Of a DNA stretch of 64,000 nucleotides, positions 1 to 8,770 are shown piece by piece. Position 1 is the first letter of the stretch. Each line of letters starts with the position of its first letter. The notes below the pieces were generated by a model that saw nothing but the letters and a program-made list of their open reading frames with translations, ran no database searches and had not been told where the DNA came from. The DNA is from Rubrobacter marinus (GTDB taxonomy: Bacteria > Actinomycetota > Rubrobacteria > Rubrobacterales > Rubrobacteraceae). A program made the position numbers and the translations under genes. Location: the NCBI RefSeq assembly GCF_011492965.1, contig NZ_CP045121.1:62001-126000 (forward strand), written 5' to 3'.

Positions 1-119
1 TTCTCCGGGGCCGGATCTTCGCGGCGCTCCCTGCGGCGTTCGGGCGTCGGCTCGACCAGCGGCTCCACGATCTCCTCGCGCTCCGGCTTCTCCTCGCCGC
101 CCGCTCTTACCCCTACCAT
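1..119 (-). CDS. partial charged hypothetical protein (N-terminus only)
   Basis: An open frame starts with ATG at 119 and runs off the left edge, giving 39 residues. The visible part is rich in Glu, Arg and Pro and has no recognisable domain. Its start overlaps the stop of the upstream gene (the stop TAG lies at 113-115), so the two are probably translationally coupled. Function cannot be assigned from this fragment. Confidence 0.5.
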   Translation of the reverse strand, partial: MVGVRAGGEEKPEREEIVEPLVEPTPERRRERREDPAPE

Positions 120-628
120 CCCATCGCCTCCCTCTCCGTGTACTCGCGCAGCTCCTCCGGGCCCTCGACCATCGCGGCGCCCAGCTCCTCGGCCACGCGC
201 AGGATCTTGGCCTCCGCCTCCTCGGGGAACATCCCCCCGCCGATGCGTGGCCTCACGAACGCCACGGGGAGGGCTTTCTCGGCCCTGAAAAAGGACCTCC
301 TCTCGTGGTGCACCACCCGGCCCCACGCCAGCACGCTGCCCGCGACGTAGGGTAGGGGCTGCGCCTCGGCGGAGGGCTCGTAGCCCGCGTACAGCCCGCA
401 CGAGCAGCCGAACTCGGGGGAGGTGCCGCAGGCGCTCCGCACGAGCAGCGGCTTGCCGGGGTCGGCCTGCACCCGCGGCGGGCAGGCGGCTACCGTCGGT
501 CCCGTCGTCGACCATCCCTTGTGGCCCGTCTGGGCGTGGAGGCTCTCGGAGGGGGAGATCCACCTGCTCGGGATCACCCGCCACGTCCTGTAGCCGATCA
601 CGATGCCGGTCCTGTCCGGGATCAACAT
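113..628 (-). CDS. hypothetical protein with Cys cluster, 171 aa
   Basis: A 171-residue protein I cannot assign to a named family. It opens with a 'GYRTWRV' segment. The middle has a cysteine group (C-G-T...C-S-C-G-L-Y-A) that could bind a metal, followed by an aromatic/basic stretch (HHERRSFFRAEKALP). The C-terminal third is an acidic helix ending in REAMGW. Start and length fit one compact domain. The region to 921 separates it from a divergent small gene, so promoters for both probably lie there. The downstream charged gene overlaps its stop. No transmembrane segment is evident. Confidence 0.65.
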   Translation of the reverse strand: MLIPDRTGIVIGYRTWRVIPSRWISPSESLHAQTGHKGWSTTGPTVAACPPRVQADPGKPLLVRSACGTSPEFGCSCGLYAGYEPSAEAQPLPYVAGSVLAWGRVVHHERRSFFRAEKALPVAFVRPRIGGGMFPEEAEAKILRVAEELGAAMVEGPEELREYTEREAMGW

Positions 629-921
629 GCCCCAATGTTACCGCCCCGCCGGCGACTCGTAGCTTCTGCCCCGGCGCACACCATCGCGGCCCTGCCGGGC
701 GCGACGCCCCGGATCCGAGTTGGGAACGAAGGACGGAGGGTAGAGAAACCGCGGTTACCGGTGGGTGTTCGCAACGCCCTTCGGGCCGGCGGAAGGAGCC
801 GGGACGACGGAGCAGACGCAGAGACCGTGGACGCCCCGCCCGGCAGGGCCGTGCCGGTGAGCGTTCGAGCGGTGGATCCCACGTCGGTGCCGCGGAGTAC
901 AGCGATTCGGGAGGAGCAGGT

Positions 922-1173
922 ATGGAAGAAGGCAGGCAGGAGATGGCAGCGCGGATGAAGGATACGGGGGCGACGGAGGAAGAGGCCCGCATCCTCTACC
1001 ACCTCGACGAGGTGGGGAGGTTGTTCTACGAGCTACCCGGGATCACCGAGGGCGACCTCACGATCTCGGGCCAGCACGTCTCGTCGCTCGTCCGCATGCT
1101 CGCGTCGAGGGTGGCGGAGAGGGATCACCCCGAGGGCTGGTTCTTCAGCAAGCGCGACGAGGGGGGCAGCTAA
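922..1173 (+). CDS. small acidic hypothetical protein, 83 aa
   Basis: The ATG at 922 follows GGAGGAGCAGGT, a good ribosome binding site, which supports translation. The protein is 83 residues and mostly helical, with an acidic N-terminal half (EEEARILYHLDEVGRLFYEL) and a basic/aromatic tail (EGWFFSKRDEGG). No membrane segment or catalytic motif is visible. It stands alone: the gene to the left is divergent and the GFA-type gene to the right converges on it. I do not recognise a family. Confidence 0.65.
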   Translation: MEEGRQEMAARMKDTGATEEEARILYHLDEVGRLFYELPGITEGDLTISGQHVSSLVRMLASRVAERDHPEGWFFSKRDEGGS

Positions 1174-1221
1174 CCGTCCCGGCGCAGCGGCGCGACGTTG
1201 GGCTCCGTCCCCCGCGCGGCC

Positions 1222-1653
1222 TTACCTCGGAACGCTGCTCTCCTCGAACCTGGGCAGATCGTCTTGAACGGCGAGCCATCCGGGCTTCTGGGAGAACCAG
1301 TTGTGAGCCTCCGGCTCGAAGGGCTTGAGGTCTTCGAAGACGCCCACGTGGACGTAGATCTCACCCTGCAGGCGCTCGTCCTCGTACGAGACCGGCGTCC
1401 CGCACTCCGCGCAGAAGGACCTGACGACCTCCGGGGAGGAGGCATAAGCTTTGAGCTTCTCTCGCTCGACCTCGACCTGACCGGTCCGGTACCCGGCGAA
1501 GAGCGAGACGGGGGCTCCGGTCGCACGCCTGCAATCCACGCAGTAGCAGTAGACCACGGTCGACGGTCTGCCGGCGGCCCGCAACCTGACGGCCCCGCAC
1601 TGGCATCCGCCCTCCGCCACACGCTCCAACCCACCAGCGTCCTCGACCACCAC
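1222..1653 (-). CDS. GFA-fold (glutathione-dependent formaldehyde-activating-like) zinc protein
   Basis: A small GFA/CENP-V-type zinc protein, probably cytoplasmic; substrate unknown. The signature Cys sets are visible: GGCQCGAVR near the start, CYCVDCRRATGAP about 20 residues later, and CAECGTPVSY in the second half. Together these give the two zinc sites of the family. The open frame extends to 1887, but the extra N-terminal 78 residues are low-complexity and Arg/Ser-rich. I therefore place the start at GTG 1653, with AAAGG just upstream, giving about 143 residues, which is normal for the family. A second GFA gene lies at 15170-15661. The exact start is uncertain. Confidence 0.8.
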   Translation of the reverse strand: MVVEDAGGLERVAEGGCQCGAVRLRAAGRPSTVVYCYCVDCRRATGAPVSLFAGYRTGQVEVEREKLKAYASSPEVVRSFCAECGTPVSYEDERLQGEIYVHVGVFEDLKPFEPEAHNWFSQKPGWLAVQDDLPRFEESSVPR

Positions 1654-1911
1654 ACAGCCTTTCGCTCGCTTCTCTCCGGCACCACGCGGGTTCGACCACC
1701 CTCGTCGAGAACCCCGACCCGTCCCGACAGGATCGTACTCCAAACCCGAGAAAGTCCTACAACGCCTGAGCATAGCGTACCCTGCTGCAGCTCCTACACC
1801 GGAAGATCGACGCAGAGACCTGGACGAACGCAGCCGCTGCCCCTTCATCCCCGGCCGTCGGTACGCGGCCTGTGCTACCAGCGGCACACTGCATCGAGAC
1901 CGGGCCGGGTG

Positions 1912-2691
1912 CTAGCTCCCTCGGCCGGCACGGGCTGTGCCCGGCCTGTAAAACTCCGCCGCGTTGTCGAGGAGGGCTTTTCTCGCCAGGTCTTCGTCGA
2001 GGGCCTCGATCACCGTCCGGACGTCCTCGTCGCGGAAGGGCCTGCGCGCGCGGGTCGAGGGGAGGTCCGTCCCGAACATGAGCGCGTCGGGGTTGGCGGC
2101 GGAGATCTCGCGCATCGCCGCGCCCGGGTCGAAGTCGAGCCGGCCGAAGCCCGTCGCCTTGACCCGCGCACCTCGCTCCACGAGCCTCAGCAGCGTTCGG
2201 AACCCGGAGACCGAGAGTCCCAGGTGGTCGATGCTCAATCTCGGTAGGCGTGCGAGCATCTCCTCCAGCTTCGTCAGATGGACGGAGTCCGCGTAGAGCT
2301 CCGCGTGCCAGCCGGAGACCTCGTAGACGCGCTTCGCGAGCCGCTCCAGGTTCCCCGGCGTCTCCGAGCCGCCCCGCTCGAGGTTGAAGCGCACCGCCCT
2401 CACGCCCGCTTCGTGCAGCCTCAGCACCTCCTCGTCCGGCACGGAGACCGGCAACTGGGCGACGCCCACGAACGACGGACCCAGCCCCTTCAAGGCATCG
2501 AGCAGGTAAGAGGTGTCGAACGCCTGGAAGGAGCCCGAGACGACGGCCCCACCGACCACGCCGAGCGGCTCCACCCGCTCCAGGTAGTCCTCCACCGTGA
2601 AAGGGTCGGGAACGTAGCCCCGGTTCGGCACCAGCGGGAAACGCGGGTCGATCACGTGCAGATGGGCGTCGAAGATACCGTGATCCAGCAT
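1912..2691 (-). CDS. amidohydrolase family 2 (TIM-barrel metal-dependent hydrolase)
   Basis: A 259-residue TIM-barrel hydrolase of the amidohydrolase-2 family, which includes decarboxylases and lactonases such as 2-pyrone-4,6-dicarboxylate hydrolase. The N-terminus has the metal-binding FDAHLHVID motif. A central DHLG and the C-terminal GTDLPS supply the conserved His and Asp. The frame opens at 2796, but ATG 2691 is preferred because AGGAGATAGGG lies just upstream and the protein then begins with the family's FDAHLH strand. The gene is monocistronic as far as visible. The substrate cannot be told from sequence alone. Confidence 0.85.
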   Translation of the reverse strand: MLDHGIFDAHLHVIDPRFPLVPNRGYVPDPFTVEDYLERVEPLGVVGGAVVSGSFQAFDTSYLLDALKGLGPSFVGVAQLPVSVPDEEVLRLHEAGVRAVRFNLERGGSETPGNLERLAKRVYEVSGWHAELYADSVHLTKLEEMLARLPRLSIDHLGLSVSGFRTLLRLVERGARVKATGFGRLDFDPGAAMREISAANPDALMFGTDLPSTRARRPFRDEDVRTVIEALDEDLARKALLDNAAEFYRPGTARAGRGS

Positions 2692-2795
2692 GCTCCCTAC
2701 CCTATCTCCTCCTGCCCCGACGCGCCTCGTCGAGGAGTGCAGACGCCTCGCCGGTAGCCAGGACTTCCGGTAGCCCTGGCTATGCACTAGCGGCA

Positions 2796-2909
2796 TGTTC
2801 GAAGCCGCTCGTCGCCCCTACGAACAGAAGGGCTTCGAGCCCGTGGGCGAGGAGGACCACAGCTTCGGCACGGACCTCGTCGGCCAGAACCGGGAGCCGA
2901 GGCTGTAGA
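2796..2909 (+). pseudogene. remnant of a GNAT acetyltransferase (C-terminal 37 residues)
   Basis: A short open frame of 37 codons and a stop reads as the end of a GNAT-family acetyltransferase. It has the strand-helix-strand pattern YEQKGFEPVGEE followed by HSFGTDLVGQ, the typical tail of MarR-associated and stand-alone GNATs (normally Y-E-x-x-G-F). The acetyl-CoA-binding core and N-terminus are missing, and no frame upstream supplies them. I read it as a gene fragment left by a deletion. An expressed micropeptide is possible but less likely. Confidence 0.5.
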
Positions 2910-2968
2910 GCGCCGGCGTGTTCCGGGCGGAGGTGCCCCGTGGTTCCACGTGGGCTACCCGGCGGGGA

Positions 2969-3787
2969 TCAGGCCAGGCCGACCATGCGCTCGCTGAGCT
3001 CCCAGAGCTTTCGCTGGGCCTCCTCGTCGTGGGAGGCGGGGGAAGATTCTGCCTCCCGTCGCCCGCGGAAGTACTTGCCCGTCACCCCCTCCACCTCCGG
3101 GCTCGTCGCCAGGTAGACCGACGTCTCCGCCCCCGACTCGACGGAGGATCCGCCGCCCCCGAAGCCTGTGGCTAATAGTTTCGTGCCGATCACGCCGGGG
3201 TGCAGGGCGTTCGCCGTCACCCCCGTCCCCTCGAGCCTCCTGGCGAGCTCGTAGGTGAACAGGAGGTTCGCCAGCTTGGAGCGCGCGTAGGCCCTGTTCA
3301 TGGAGTAGCCGCTTCGCAGGTTCGGGTCGTCGAAGTCGATCCGCGCGCCCCCGTGCGCGATGGAACTGACCGTGATGATGCGGGAGGGCGCCGCCCTCCT
3401 CAGCTCGTCGAGGAGCAGGTTCGTGAGCAGGAACGGCGCGAGGTGGTTTACCGCGAACGTCAGCTCGTAGCCGTCCTCCGTCTCCGTCCTCTCCTCCGCC
3501 ACCACCCCTGCGTTGTTGATCAGGACGTCCAGCCCGTCGTGTTCCGACCGGACCTGCTCGGCCAGGTCACGCACCTGCGCCATGGAGGAGAGGTCGCCGA
3601 CCACGAGGCGGAGGTTCTCGTTGCCGGTCCCTTCGCGGAGCTCTTCGAGGGCCTCCTCGCCCCGCTCCCGGCTCCTGCCGTGGACGAGGACGGTGGCGCC
3701 CATCTCCGCCAGACGCCTCGCCGTCTCCTTGCCGATGCCGTCCGTCGAGCCCGTCACCAGCATCACGGAACCCTCCACCTGTCTCAT
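2969..3787 (-). CDS. short-chain dehydrogenase/reductase (retinol dehydrogenase-like)
   Basis: A 272-residue classical SDR. The NAD(P)-binding motif TGSTDGIG is at residues 12-19 and NNAG at 91-94. The catalytic Ser is near 141-142, with the YxxxK pair at Y167/K171. The Arg after the second beta strand (HGRSR) suggests NADP(H). The sequence resembles the actinobacterial retinol dehydrogenase/WW-domain oxidoreductase-like group, which reduces or oxidises varied alcohols; the real substrate is unknown. About 285 bases without a convincing gene separate it from the peptidase gene upstream, so it probably has its own promoter. Confidence 0.88.
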   Translation of the reverse strand: MRQVEGSVMLVTGSTDGIGKETARRLAEMGATVLVHGRSRERGEEALEELREGTGNENLRLVVGDLSSMAQVRDLAEQVRSEHDGLDVLINNAGVVAEERTETEDGYELTFAVNHLAPFLLTNLLLDELRRAAPSRIITVSSIAHGGARIDFDDPNLRSGYSMNRAYARSKLANLLFTYELARRLEGTGVTANALHPGVIGTKLLATGFGGGGSSVESGAETSVYLATSPEVEGVTGKYFRGRREAESSPASHDEEAQRKLWELSERMVGLA

Positions 3788-4072
3788 CGCGCACGCCCCT
3801 TCCCGAAGATTGTCACGCGGCGGCCCGCGAACGGCCGCTCCAGTAACCCGCCTCGTGAAAGGTTATGGAAAGGGCGGGGCGCGTACAAGTACGCGGGCTC
3901 CCGAGGTACGGACTTCGAGCGGCGCGACCCTCGCGACCTGCGTCCGGCGGCCCCGCTACCCTGGACCGGGCGCATTGCTCGTGGACGGGGCGGTTGCTGC
4001 GGCGGACCGAGGCCCGCGGAACCCTTCCTTGGCCCGGGGTTCCGCGAGATGGCGGGGCCGCTCGGACGAGGG

Positions 4073-5698
4073 CTACCGCAGGGACTTCGCGAAGTAGCCC
4101 GGGTCGAGCTTCTCCCCCGTGGCGTGGAGGACGGTCTCCTGCCAGTCGCTGCGGGCGCCGGGGCCGAAGATCGCCTCCTGGAGGTAGCGGCCCGCGGTCT
4201 CGCTGCGGAAGAACGGCCTGCCGGCTACGCGCTCCTCGAGGTGGTGGCGCAGCTGGGCGGCGGTGAGGTGGCCGAGAACGTAGTTGTGGTAGTAGATCGG
4301 GGCGACGGCGACGTGGATCTTGGCCGCCCAGTCTGGCTCGTCGCGCCCGGGCGGGCGCTCCTGGAGCTGAAGGTCCCCGACGAGGTCCCACCACAAGGGG
4401 TTCAGGTCGTCGCGGTCGGGGTCCTCGTAGAGGGCGGCCTCGAAGCGGTACATCACGAGCGCCCAGCGGACGAAGACCAGCTTGTCGGCCCGGGCGCTCC
4501 TGAAGAGGTACTCGCGGTCGGCGTCGAGCTCGTCCTCCGGGACGCCGGCGACGGAGGAGAGCCAGGCCGGGTCGCTCGCCAGGGAGCCCATCATGAGCGC
4601 GATGGCCTCGGTGGTGCTGGTGTGGGCGACGGAGCGCAAGAGGTACGGCAGGCTGGGGTTTATGTGCTTGTCGTAGACGGCGTGGCCGAACTCGTGGAGC
4701 ATGGTGTCCGCCCAGTACGCGTCCGGCTCGGCGTTCGCCAGCACCCTGACGTCGTAGGGGTAGTCCCTCCCTATGGGGATGCAGAAGGCGTGCTGGCTCT
4801 TGCCGGGGCGCTCGTAGAGGTCGCTCCGGGCCAGGACGTCCCGCACCTCCAGCCCCATGTTGTCGTAGGTTTCGCGGGTCAGGGCCTCGAGGTCCTTCCC
4901 CTCGAAGTAGCGGTCCGCGTCGGCTCCGGGCCCCCCTTCCGAGCGTCCGAGGGCGGCGATCTCGTGCGCGCAGCTCTGGAAGAAGGGGTCGGACAGGTGC
5001 CACGGCATGACCCGCTCGACCCCGAACCTCCTCTTGAGGTGATCGTCGATCTCGCCCCTCAACCCTTCGAAGGCGCCGCGGGTCGTGGCCTCCAGGTCGT
5101 CCATGAGCCGGTCGAGGGCCTCGACCTCGATCTCCTGGAGGTCGAGGGCGCGCACGCGGTGGTTCGGATAGCCGGCGTCCCGGGCGAGCTTGTTTCTGAG
5201 GCGGGCGAGCTCCCTGACGGTCCCCTCGACGGGCCTGCCGACGGACTTCGAAGCCTCCCAGGCCTCCTGCCTGAGGGCGGCGTCGTCCGAGGAGCGCAGG
5301 ATGGTGCGCAGCTCGTTCTCGCTCCTCTCCTTGCCCCCGACCCTTCCCCGATGGTTGTTGTAGATCGCGTTGGCCTCGGCTTCGAGCTCCTCCACGCGCG
5401 TCAGGGTCGCCTCGTCGCCCTGTCGTCCGGCGAAGGTCTTGTACAGGATCTCCAGCCGTCGGCGCAGAATCTGGCTCTCCACGGCATCCCGCCCTTCGTA
5501 CCAGCCCTTCAGCTTCTCGAACTCGTCCCCGTCGGCGAAGAGGGCGTTGTACTCCTTGCCGACGCGCACGACCTCCCCCCTCGCCTCCTCCGTGCCCGTG
5601 GTCGCCAGAACCCAGTAGGCCTCGCCCGACGCCTTCTCCACCGGCGCCATCCGCTCCTCGAAAGATGCGATAAAGCTCTGTATCTCCGCGCTATCCAT
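4073..5698 (-). CDS. gluzincin metallopeptidase (M2/M3-like)
   Basis: A 541-residue zinc peptidase. The HEFGH motif at residues 335-339 provides two zinc ligands and the catalytic Glu. The downstream TTEAIA (Glu about 364) supplies the third ligand, with spacing like the M2 (angiotensin-converting-enzyme) and M3 (oligopeptidase) families. The N-terminal half is helical and acidic, as in these all-alpha clam-shell peptidases. There is no signal peptide, so it probably degrades peptides in the cytoplasm. It starts at ATG 5698 and stands as a single gene. I am sure of the clan but not of M2 versus M3. Confidence 0.85.
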   Translation of the reverse strand: MDSAEIQSFIASFEERMAPVEKASGEAYWVLATTGTEEARGEVVRVGKEYNALFADGDEFEKLKGWYEGRDAVESQILRRRLEILYKTFAGRQGDEATLTRVEELEAEANAIYNNHRGRVGGKERSENELRTILRSSDDAALRQEAWEASKSVGRPVEGTVRELARLRNKLARDAGYPNHRVRALDLQEIEVEALDRLMDDLEATTRGAFEGLRGEIDDHLKRRFGVERVMPWHLSDPFFQSCAHEIAALGRSEGGPGADADRYFEGKDLEALTRETYDNMGLEVRDVLARSDLYERPGKSQHAFCIPIGRDYPYDVRVLANAEPDAYWADTMLHEFGHAVYDKHINPSLPYLLRSVAHTSTTEAIALMMGSLASDPAWLSSVAGVPEDELDADREYLFRSARADKLVFVRWALVMYRFEAALYEDPDRDDLNPLWWDLVGDLQLQERPPGRDEPDWAAKIHVAVAPIYYHNYVLGHLTAAQLRHHLEERVAGRPFFRSETAGRYLQEAIFGPGARSDWQETVLHATGEKLDPGYFAKSLR

Positions 5699-5865
5699 GG
5701 TAGAAGCCGCCCTCTCTAGAACGCGTCCAAAGACGCTATCTTACCCACGATGCGACGACGTTCCCCACCCGAGGGCTCCCCGGGGGCCCGATCGTAGAAG
5801 GCGCCTTGTCGCTCGCACGGGCCACCGGGCGTTTCGGATGGGCGGTAGGGCGCTAACCGGGGAGG

Positions 5866-6705
5866 CTAGCGCCGGCGGCTGCGTTCGTCGCGGCGGTTGC
5901 CGAGGTAGACCACGATGAGCAGCAGCACTATGCCGAGGGTGACAAACTGGAGCAGGCCGTCCGGCCCGCCCGAGCCGCCGACGACGAGCGCCGCGACGAA
6001 GACGAGCGCGAGTGCCGCCCAGCCCGCGGCCCTGTAGGCGAGGTAGGCGGCGAGGAGCCCGACGAGGGTGTAGGGGACGAACATCAGCGGTCCCAGCGCC
6101 GTGACCCCCGGGTCGAGGACGGCGGGCGGGTTGTTGAGCCCGGTCGCCCACAGACCGATCTGCCCGACCACCAGAAAGGCGATGAGGGCGCCGAAGAAGC
6201 TCAGGGCCCCGGACCGCCAGGTGATCGGCTCGGGGTCGAAGTCCTGCGGCTGGTACCAGCTCGCCTCTCGCGCCGGCGCGCCCCGGTAGCGGCCCCGCCC
6301 GGACGACGGCTCGCTCCGGCGCGCGGACGGCTCCTCCGGCTCTTCCTTGCGGAACCTGTTGCGCAGGCGCTCGCCGAGGCTCGGTCCACCCTCGGACGTG
6401 CCGCGCTCCTCGCGCTCGCGGCGCTTCCTGGAGACCTCGTCGTCGAGGGAGCCGAAGTCGAGGTTGAGGCCGGCGAGCTGGTCGGCGGCGTGGGCGAGGT
6501 CCAGCGCCTCGTCGTGGCGCCGGCGCCGGTTCGGGTCGGAGAGGACGGCGTTCGCCTCCTGCAACTGGCTGAACTCCGTCTCGCTCCCGCCCGAGTGGTC
6601 GGGGTGGCGCTCCTTGGCAAGCCTCCTGTAGGCCGCCTTTATCTCGGACTGGCTCGCCGAGCGCGGGACGCCGAGGATACGGTAGTAGTTGATCTGCTCC
6701 GCCAT
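5866..6705 (-). CDS. J-domain membrane protein
   Basis: A 279-residue protein with a DnaJ domain at residues 6-66, including the HPD tripeptide (34-36) that activates DnaK ATPase. A charged, low-complexity linker (about 90-155) follows, then three or four hydrophobic membrane segments in the C-terminal 120 residues. It lacks the G/F region, zinc fingers and client-binding domains of true DnaJ, so it is probably a membrane-anchored co-chaperone that recruits DnaK locally. It ends close to queG on the same strand (queG is upstream; 7 bases between queG's stop and this start), so the pair is probably cotranscribed. Confidence 0.85.
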   Translation of the reverse strand: MAEQINYYRILGVPRSASQSEIKAAYRRLAKERHPDHSGGSETEFSQLQEANAVLSDPNRRRRHDEALDLAHAADQLAGLNLDFGSLDDEVSRKRREREERGTSEGGPSLGERLRNRFRKEEPEEPSARRSEPSSGRGRYRGAPAREASWYQPQDFDPEPITWRSGALSFFGALIAFLVVGQIGLWATGLNNPPAVLDPGVTALGPLMFVPYTLVGLLAAYLAYRAAGWAALALVFVAALVVGGSGGPDGLLQFVTLGIVLLLIVVYLGNRRDERSRRR

Positions 6706-6712
6706 GGTTTCC

Positions 6713-7915
6713 TTATTCTAACCCACTCTTACCGACGGGCGAGGCGATGTTTTCGAGCGCGAGCCTTATCTCTTCGAGGCAGGAGGCCTCGGCCTCGTCC
6801 CCGAGCGCCGCCTCGAGCGCCTCCGCGGCGGCCCCGCCGCCGATCTCGCCTAAAGCCCACGCCGCGTGTCCCCGGACGAGCGCCGACTCGTCCTCGGCGA
6901 GGCAACGGACGAGGGCCGGGACCGCCTCCCCGAGCCCGAGGTTGCCGGCCGCCACGCAGCAGTTGCGGAGCAGCCCGGCCCGGCCGGGCCGCGTGAGGGG
7001 CGTCCCGGCGAAGCGAGCCTCGAACTCCTCGTCGTCCCGAATGCCCAGGACCTCCGGGATCTCCAGGTACGGCCCCGCCCCCGCCCCTGCGGAGAACTCC
7101 GGCCAGGAGCTCACCGTCGCCTTGCGCTTGTTGTAGGGGCAGACCTCCTGGCAGACGTCGCAGCCGAACGCCCAGTCCCCGACCTTTGCGCGCAGCTCGC
7201 GCGGGATGGGCCCCCTGTTCTCGATCGTGAGGTACGAGATGCACAGGCGCGCGTCCACCACGCCGGGAGCCTTGATGGCGCCGGTCGGACACCCCTGCAT
7301 GCAACGGGCGCACTTGCCGCAGGTGCCCTCGCCCTCTGTGTCCGGCTCCAGGTCGAGGTCCACGATCAGGTCGGCGATAAAGAAGTACGAGCCTATGCGG
7401 CCGTTGATGAGGCACGAGTTCCGCCCGAAGAACCCGAGCCCCGCGTGCTGGGCCGCCGAGCGCTCGAGGAGCGGCACCGCGTCCGTGAACGCACGCGCCT
7501 TGATCCTGCACCCCAGCGCCTCCTCGAGCTCCGCCCGGAGCGCCTTCAGCCGCTCCTTGATGACGACGTGATAGTCCTGCCCCCACGCGTACCTCGCGAC
7601 CCGCCCGCCGCCCTCGTCCGCCGGGTGGTCCCCCGGATAGTAGGAGACGCCCAGGGAGACCACGCTCCGGGCGCTCTTCTGCAACCTCTTCGGGTCCGCG
7701 AGAAGCCCGGCCGGGCGGTGCATGAAGCCCATGTCCGCCGCCATCCCGGCCTCCTGCCACTCCGTCAGGCGCTCCCCGCCCCTCTTCAAGGGCTCAGCGC
7801 CCGTCACGCCGACGAGGTCGAAGCCCGCCGCGCGCGCCCTCTCCTCGAGAACGCGCCGGGCCTCCCTCCGCGTCGTCCTCGCCTCGTCCGTCGCCCCGTC
7901 GCCTCTCCCCTTCAC
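6713..7915 (-). CDS. queG: epoxyqueuosine reductase QueG
   Basis: About 400 residues. QueG carries out the last step of queuosine synthesis, reducing epoxyqueuosine in tRNA with cobalamin and two [4Fe-4S] clusters. The cluster motifs are plain: CGKCARCMQGCP and CDVCQEVCPYNKR. The N-terminal cobalamin-binding portion and a C-terminal HEAT-repeat segment (LVRGHAAWALGEIGG) are present. The frame is open to 8077 but would then overlap the divergent MarR gene, so I place the start at GTG 7915. The ribosome site there is weak, so the start is uncertain. A PduO-type adenosyltransferase for cobalamin lies at 34643-35182. Confidence 0.92.
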   Translation of the reverse strand: MKGRGDGATDEARTTRREARRVLEERARAAGFDLVGVTGAEPLKRGGERLTEWQEAGMAADMGFMHRPAGLLADPKRLQKSARSVVSLGVSYYPGDHPADEGGGRVARYAWGQDYHVVIKERLKALRAELEEALGCRIKARAFTDAVPLLERSAAQHAGLGFFGRNSCLINGRIGSYFFIADLIVDLDLEPDTEGEGTCGKCARCMQGCPTGAIKAPGVVDARLCISYLTIENRGPIPRELRAKVGDWAFGCDVCQEVCPYNKRKATVSSWPEFSAGAGAGPYLEIPEVLGIRDDEEFEARFAGTPLTRPGRAGLLRNCCVAAGNLGLGEAVPALVRCLAEDESALVRGHAAWALGEIGGGAAAEALEAALGDEAEASCLEEIRLALENIASPVGKSGLE

Positions 7916-7966
7916 GGAGAATGATTCTACCCGCAGCGGCGCAAAAATTGGGCCGAACGACGCTTC

Positions 7967-7992
7967 TTTGTAACCATACGATTGATGACAAA
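7967..7992. promoter_or_regulatory. imperfect palindrome, candidate MarR operator
   Basis: Outer arms TTTGT and ACAAA flank an inner dyad. The left 11 bases and the reverse complement of the right 11 agree at 8 positions. It sits in the AT-rich gap between the divergent queG and marR starts, where MarR proteins usually bind to repress themselves and the neighbour. Assignment is by position and symmetry only. Confidence 0.45.
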
Positions 7993-8020
7993 AATTAGTG
8001 ACGGTAGTAGTATTTTGCCC

Positions 8021-8482
8021 ATGGCTAAAAGCGATACCGTAAAAAAGGTTCTGAGGCTGCAGGACGAGCTCATCCACTACCGGGCGGTGCTGGACGCGGG
8101 CCCGTGGTTGGATCTGAACATGTCCACGCCGCAGCTCAAGGCCCTGCTCCTGATCTCGGAGGAGGACGCCATCCGGATGCGCGAGCTGGCCCGCAAGCTG
8201 GGCGGCTCCTTCTCCAACGCGACCGTGCTGGTGGACCGCCTCGTGGAGCGCGGCCTCGTGGAGCGCATGATGGAGCCGCAGGACCGCCGCGTCGTCCTCG
8301 TCCGGGCCACCGAAGACGGGCGGCTCCTGATCGAGCAGCTCGTCACCTCCTGGCGTAGCCTCTCGGAGCCGCTCCTCGAACGCCTCTCGACCGAGGACCT
8401 GGAGACCGTCCGCAAGGCCCTGGACATCCTCGTCGGCGCGGCCCAGGCCCGCGAGAAGGAAGACGCGCGACAGGAGGGGTGA
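8021..8482 (+). CDS. MarR family transcriptional regulator
   Basis: A winged-helix MarR regulator of about 153 residues. The recognition region reads MRELARKLGGSFSNATVLVDRLVERGLVER, followed by the wing with the conserved D-R-R (EPQDRRVVLV). The ends are helical for dimerisation. The frame is also open from TTG 7982/ATG 7985, but those codons lie inside the palindrome and AT-rich promoter region, so ATG 8021 is preferred. It is divergent from queG and followed by a 288-base gap before the aldehyde dehydrogenase. The ligand is unknown; MarR proteins typically respond to phenolics, oxidants or drugs. Confidence 0.85.
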   Translation: MAKSDTVKKVLRLQDELIHYRAVLDAGPWLDLNMSTPQLKALLLISEEDAIRMRELARKLGGSFSNATVLVDRLVERGLVERMMEPQDRRVVLVRATEDGRLLIEQLVTSWRSLSEPLLERLSTEDLETVRKALDILVGAAQAREKEDARQEG

Positions 8483-8731
8483 CGGGCGCGGTGGGGTAGA
8501 CCACCCGCTACGGTCTCAGCCACCGACCTCTTACACGGCACGGCCGCCGACCCGGGCAAGCCCCTGTCGCCGCGCTGGTCAGCATCTTGCTGAGGCGCAC
8601 CGTCTCGCGGCGCAACGGTAGAAACCACCTTCGATGGGAAGCCGCCGCGTCTCGCGGCGACGGCGCCGCGCGGTTCTCGCCGCGTCGGGCATGGGCGGGG
8701 CAGGCGCGGTTCCGGTGCCGGGCGCAGGGGG

Positions 8732-8737
8732 TATATT
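8732..8737 (+). promoter_or_regulatory. candidate -10 element for the aldehyde dehydrogenase gene
   Basis: TATATT stands out in very G+C-rich DNA, 34 bases before the ATG at 8771. TTCCGG lies 16 bases further upstream as a weak -35. The implied leader is about 25-30 bases and includes the AGGAAGAGGAG ribosome site. Confidence 0.45.
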
Positions 8738-8770
8738 CTGGGGCGAGTACGCTAGGAAGAGGAGTGGTCC

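Noticed and set aside
3200..5719. 839-codon plus-strand open frame
   Set aside because: Antisense to the SDR and the HEFGH peptidase; translation is Val/Leu/Gly/Arg-rich with no domain.
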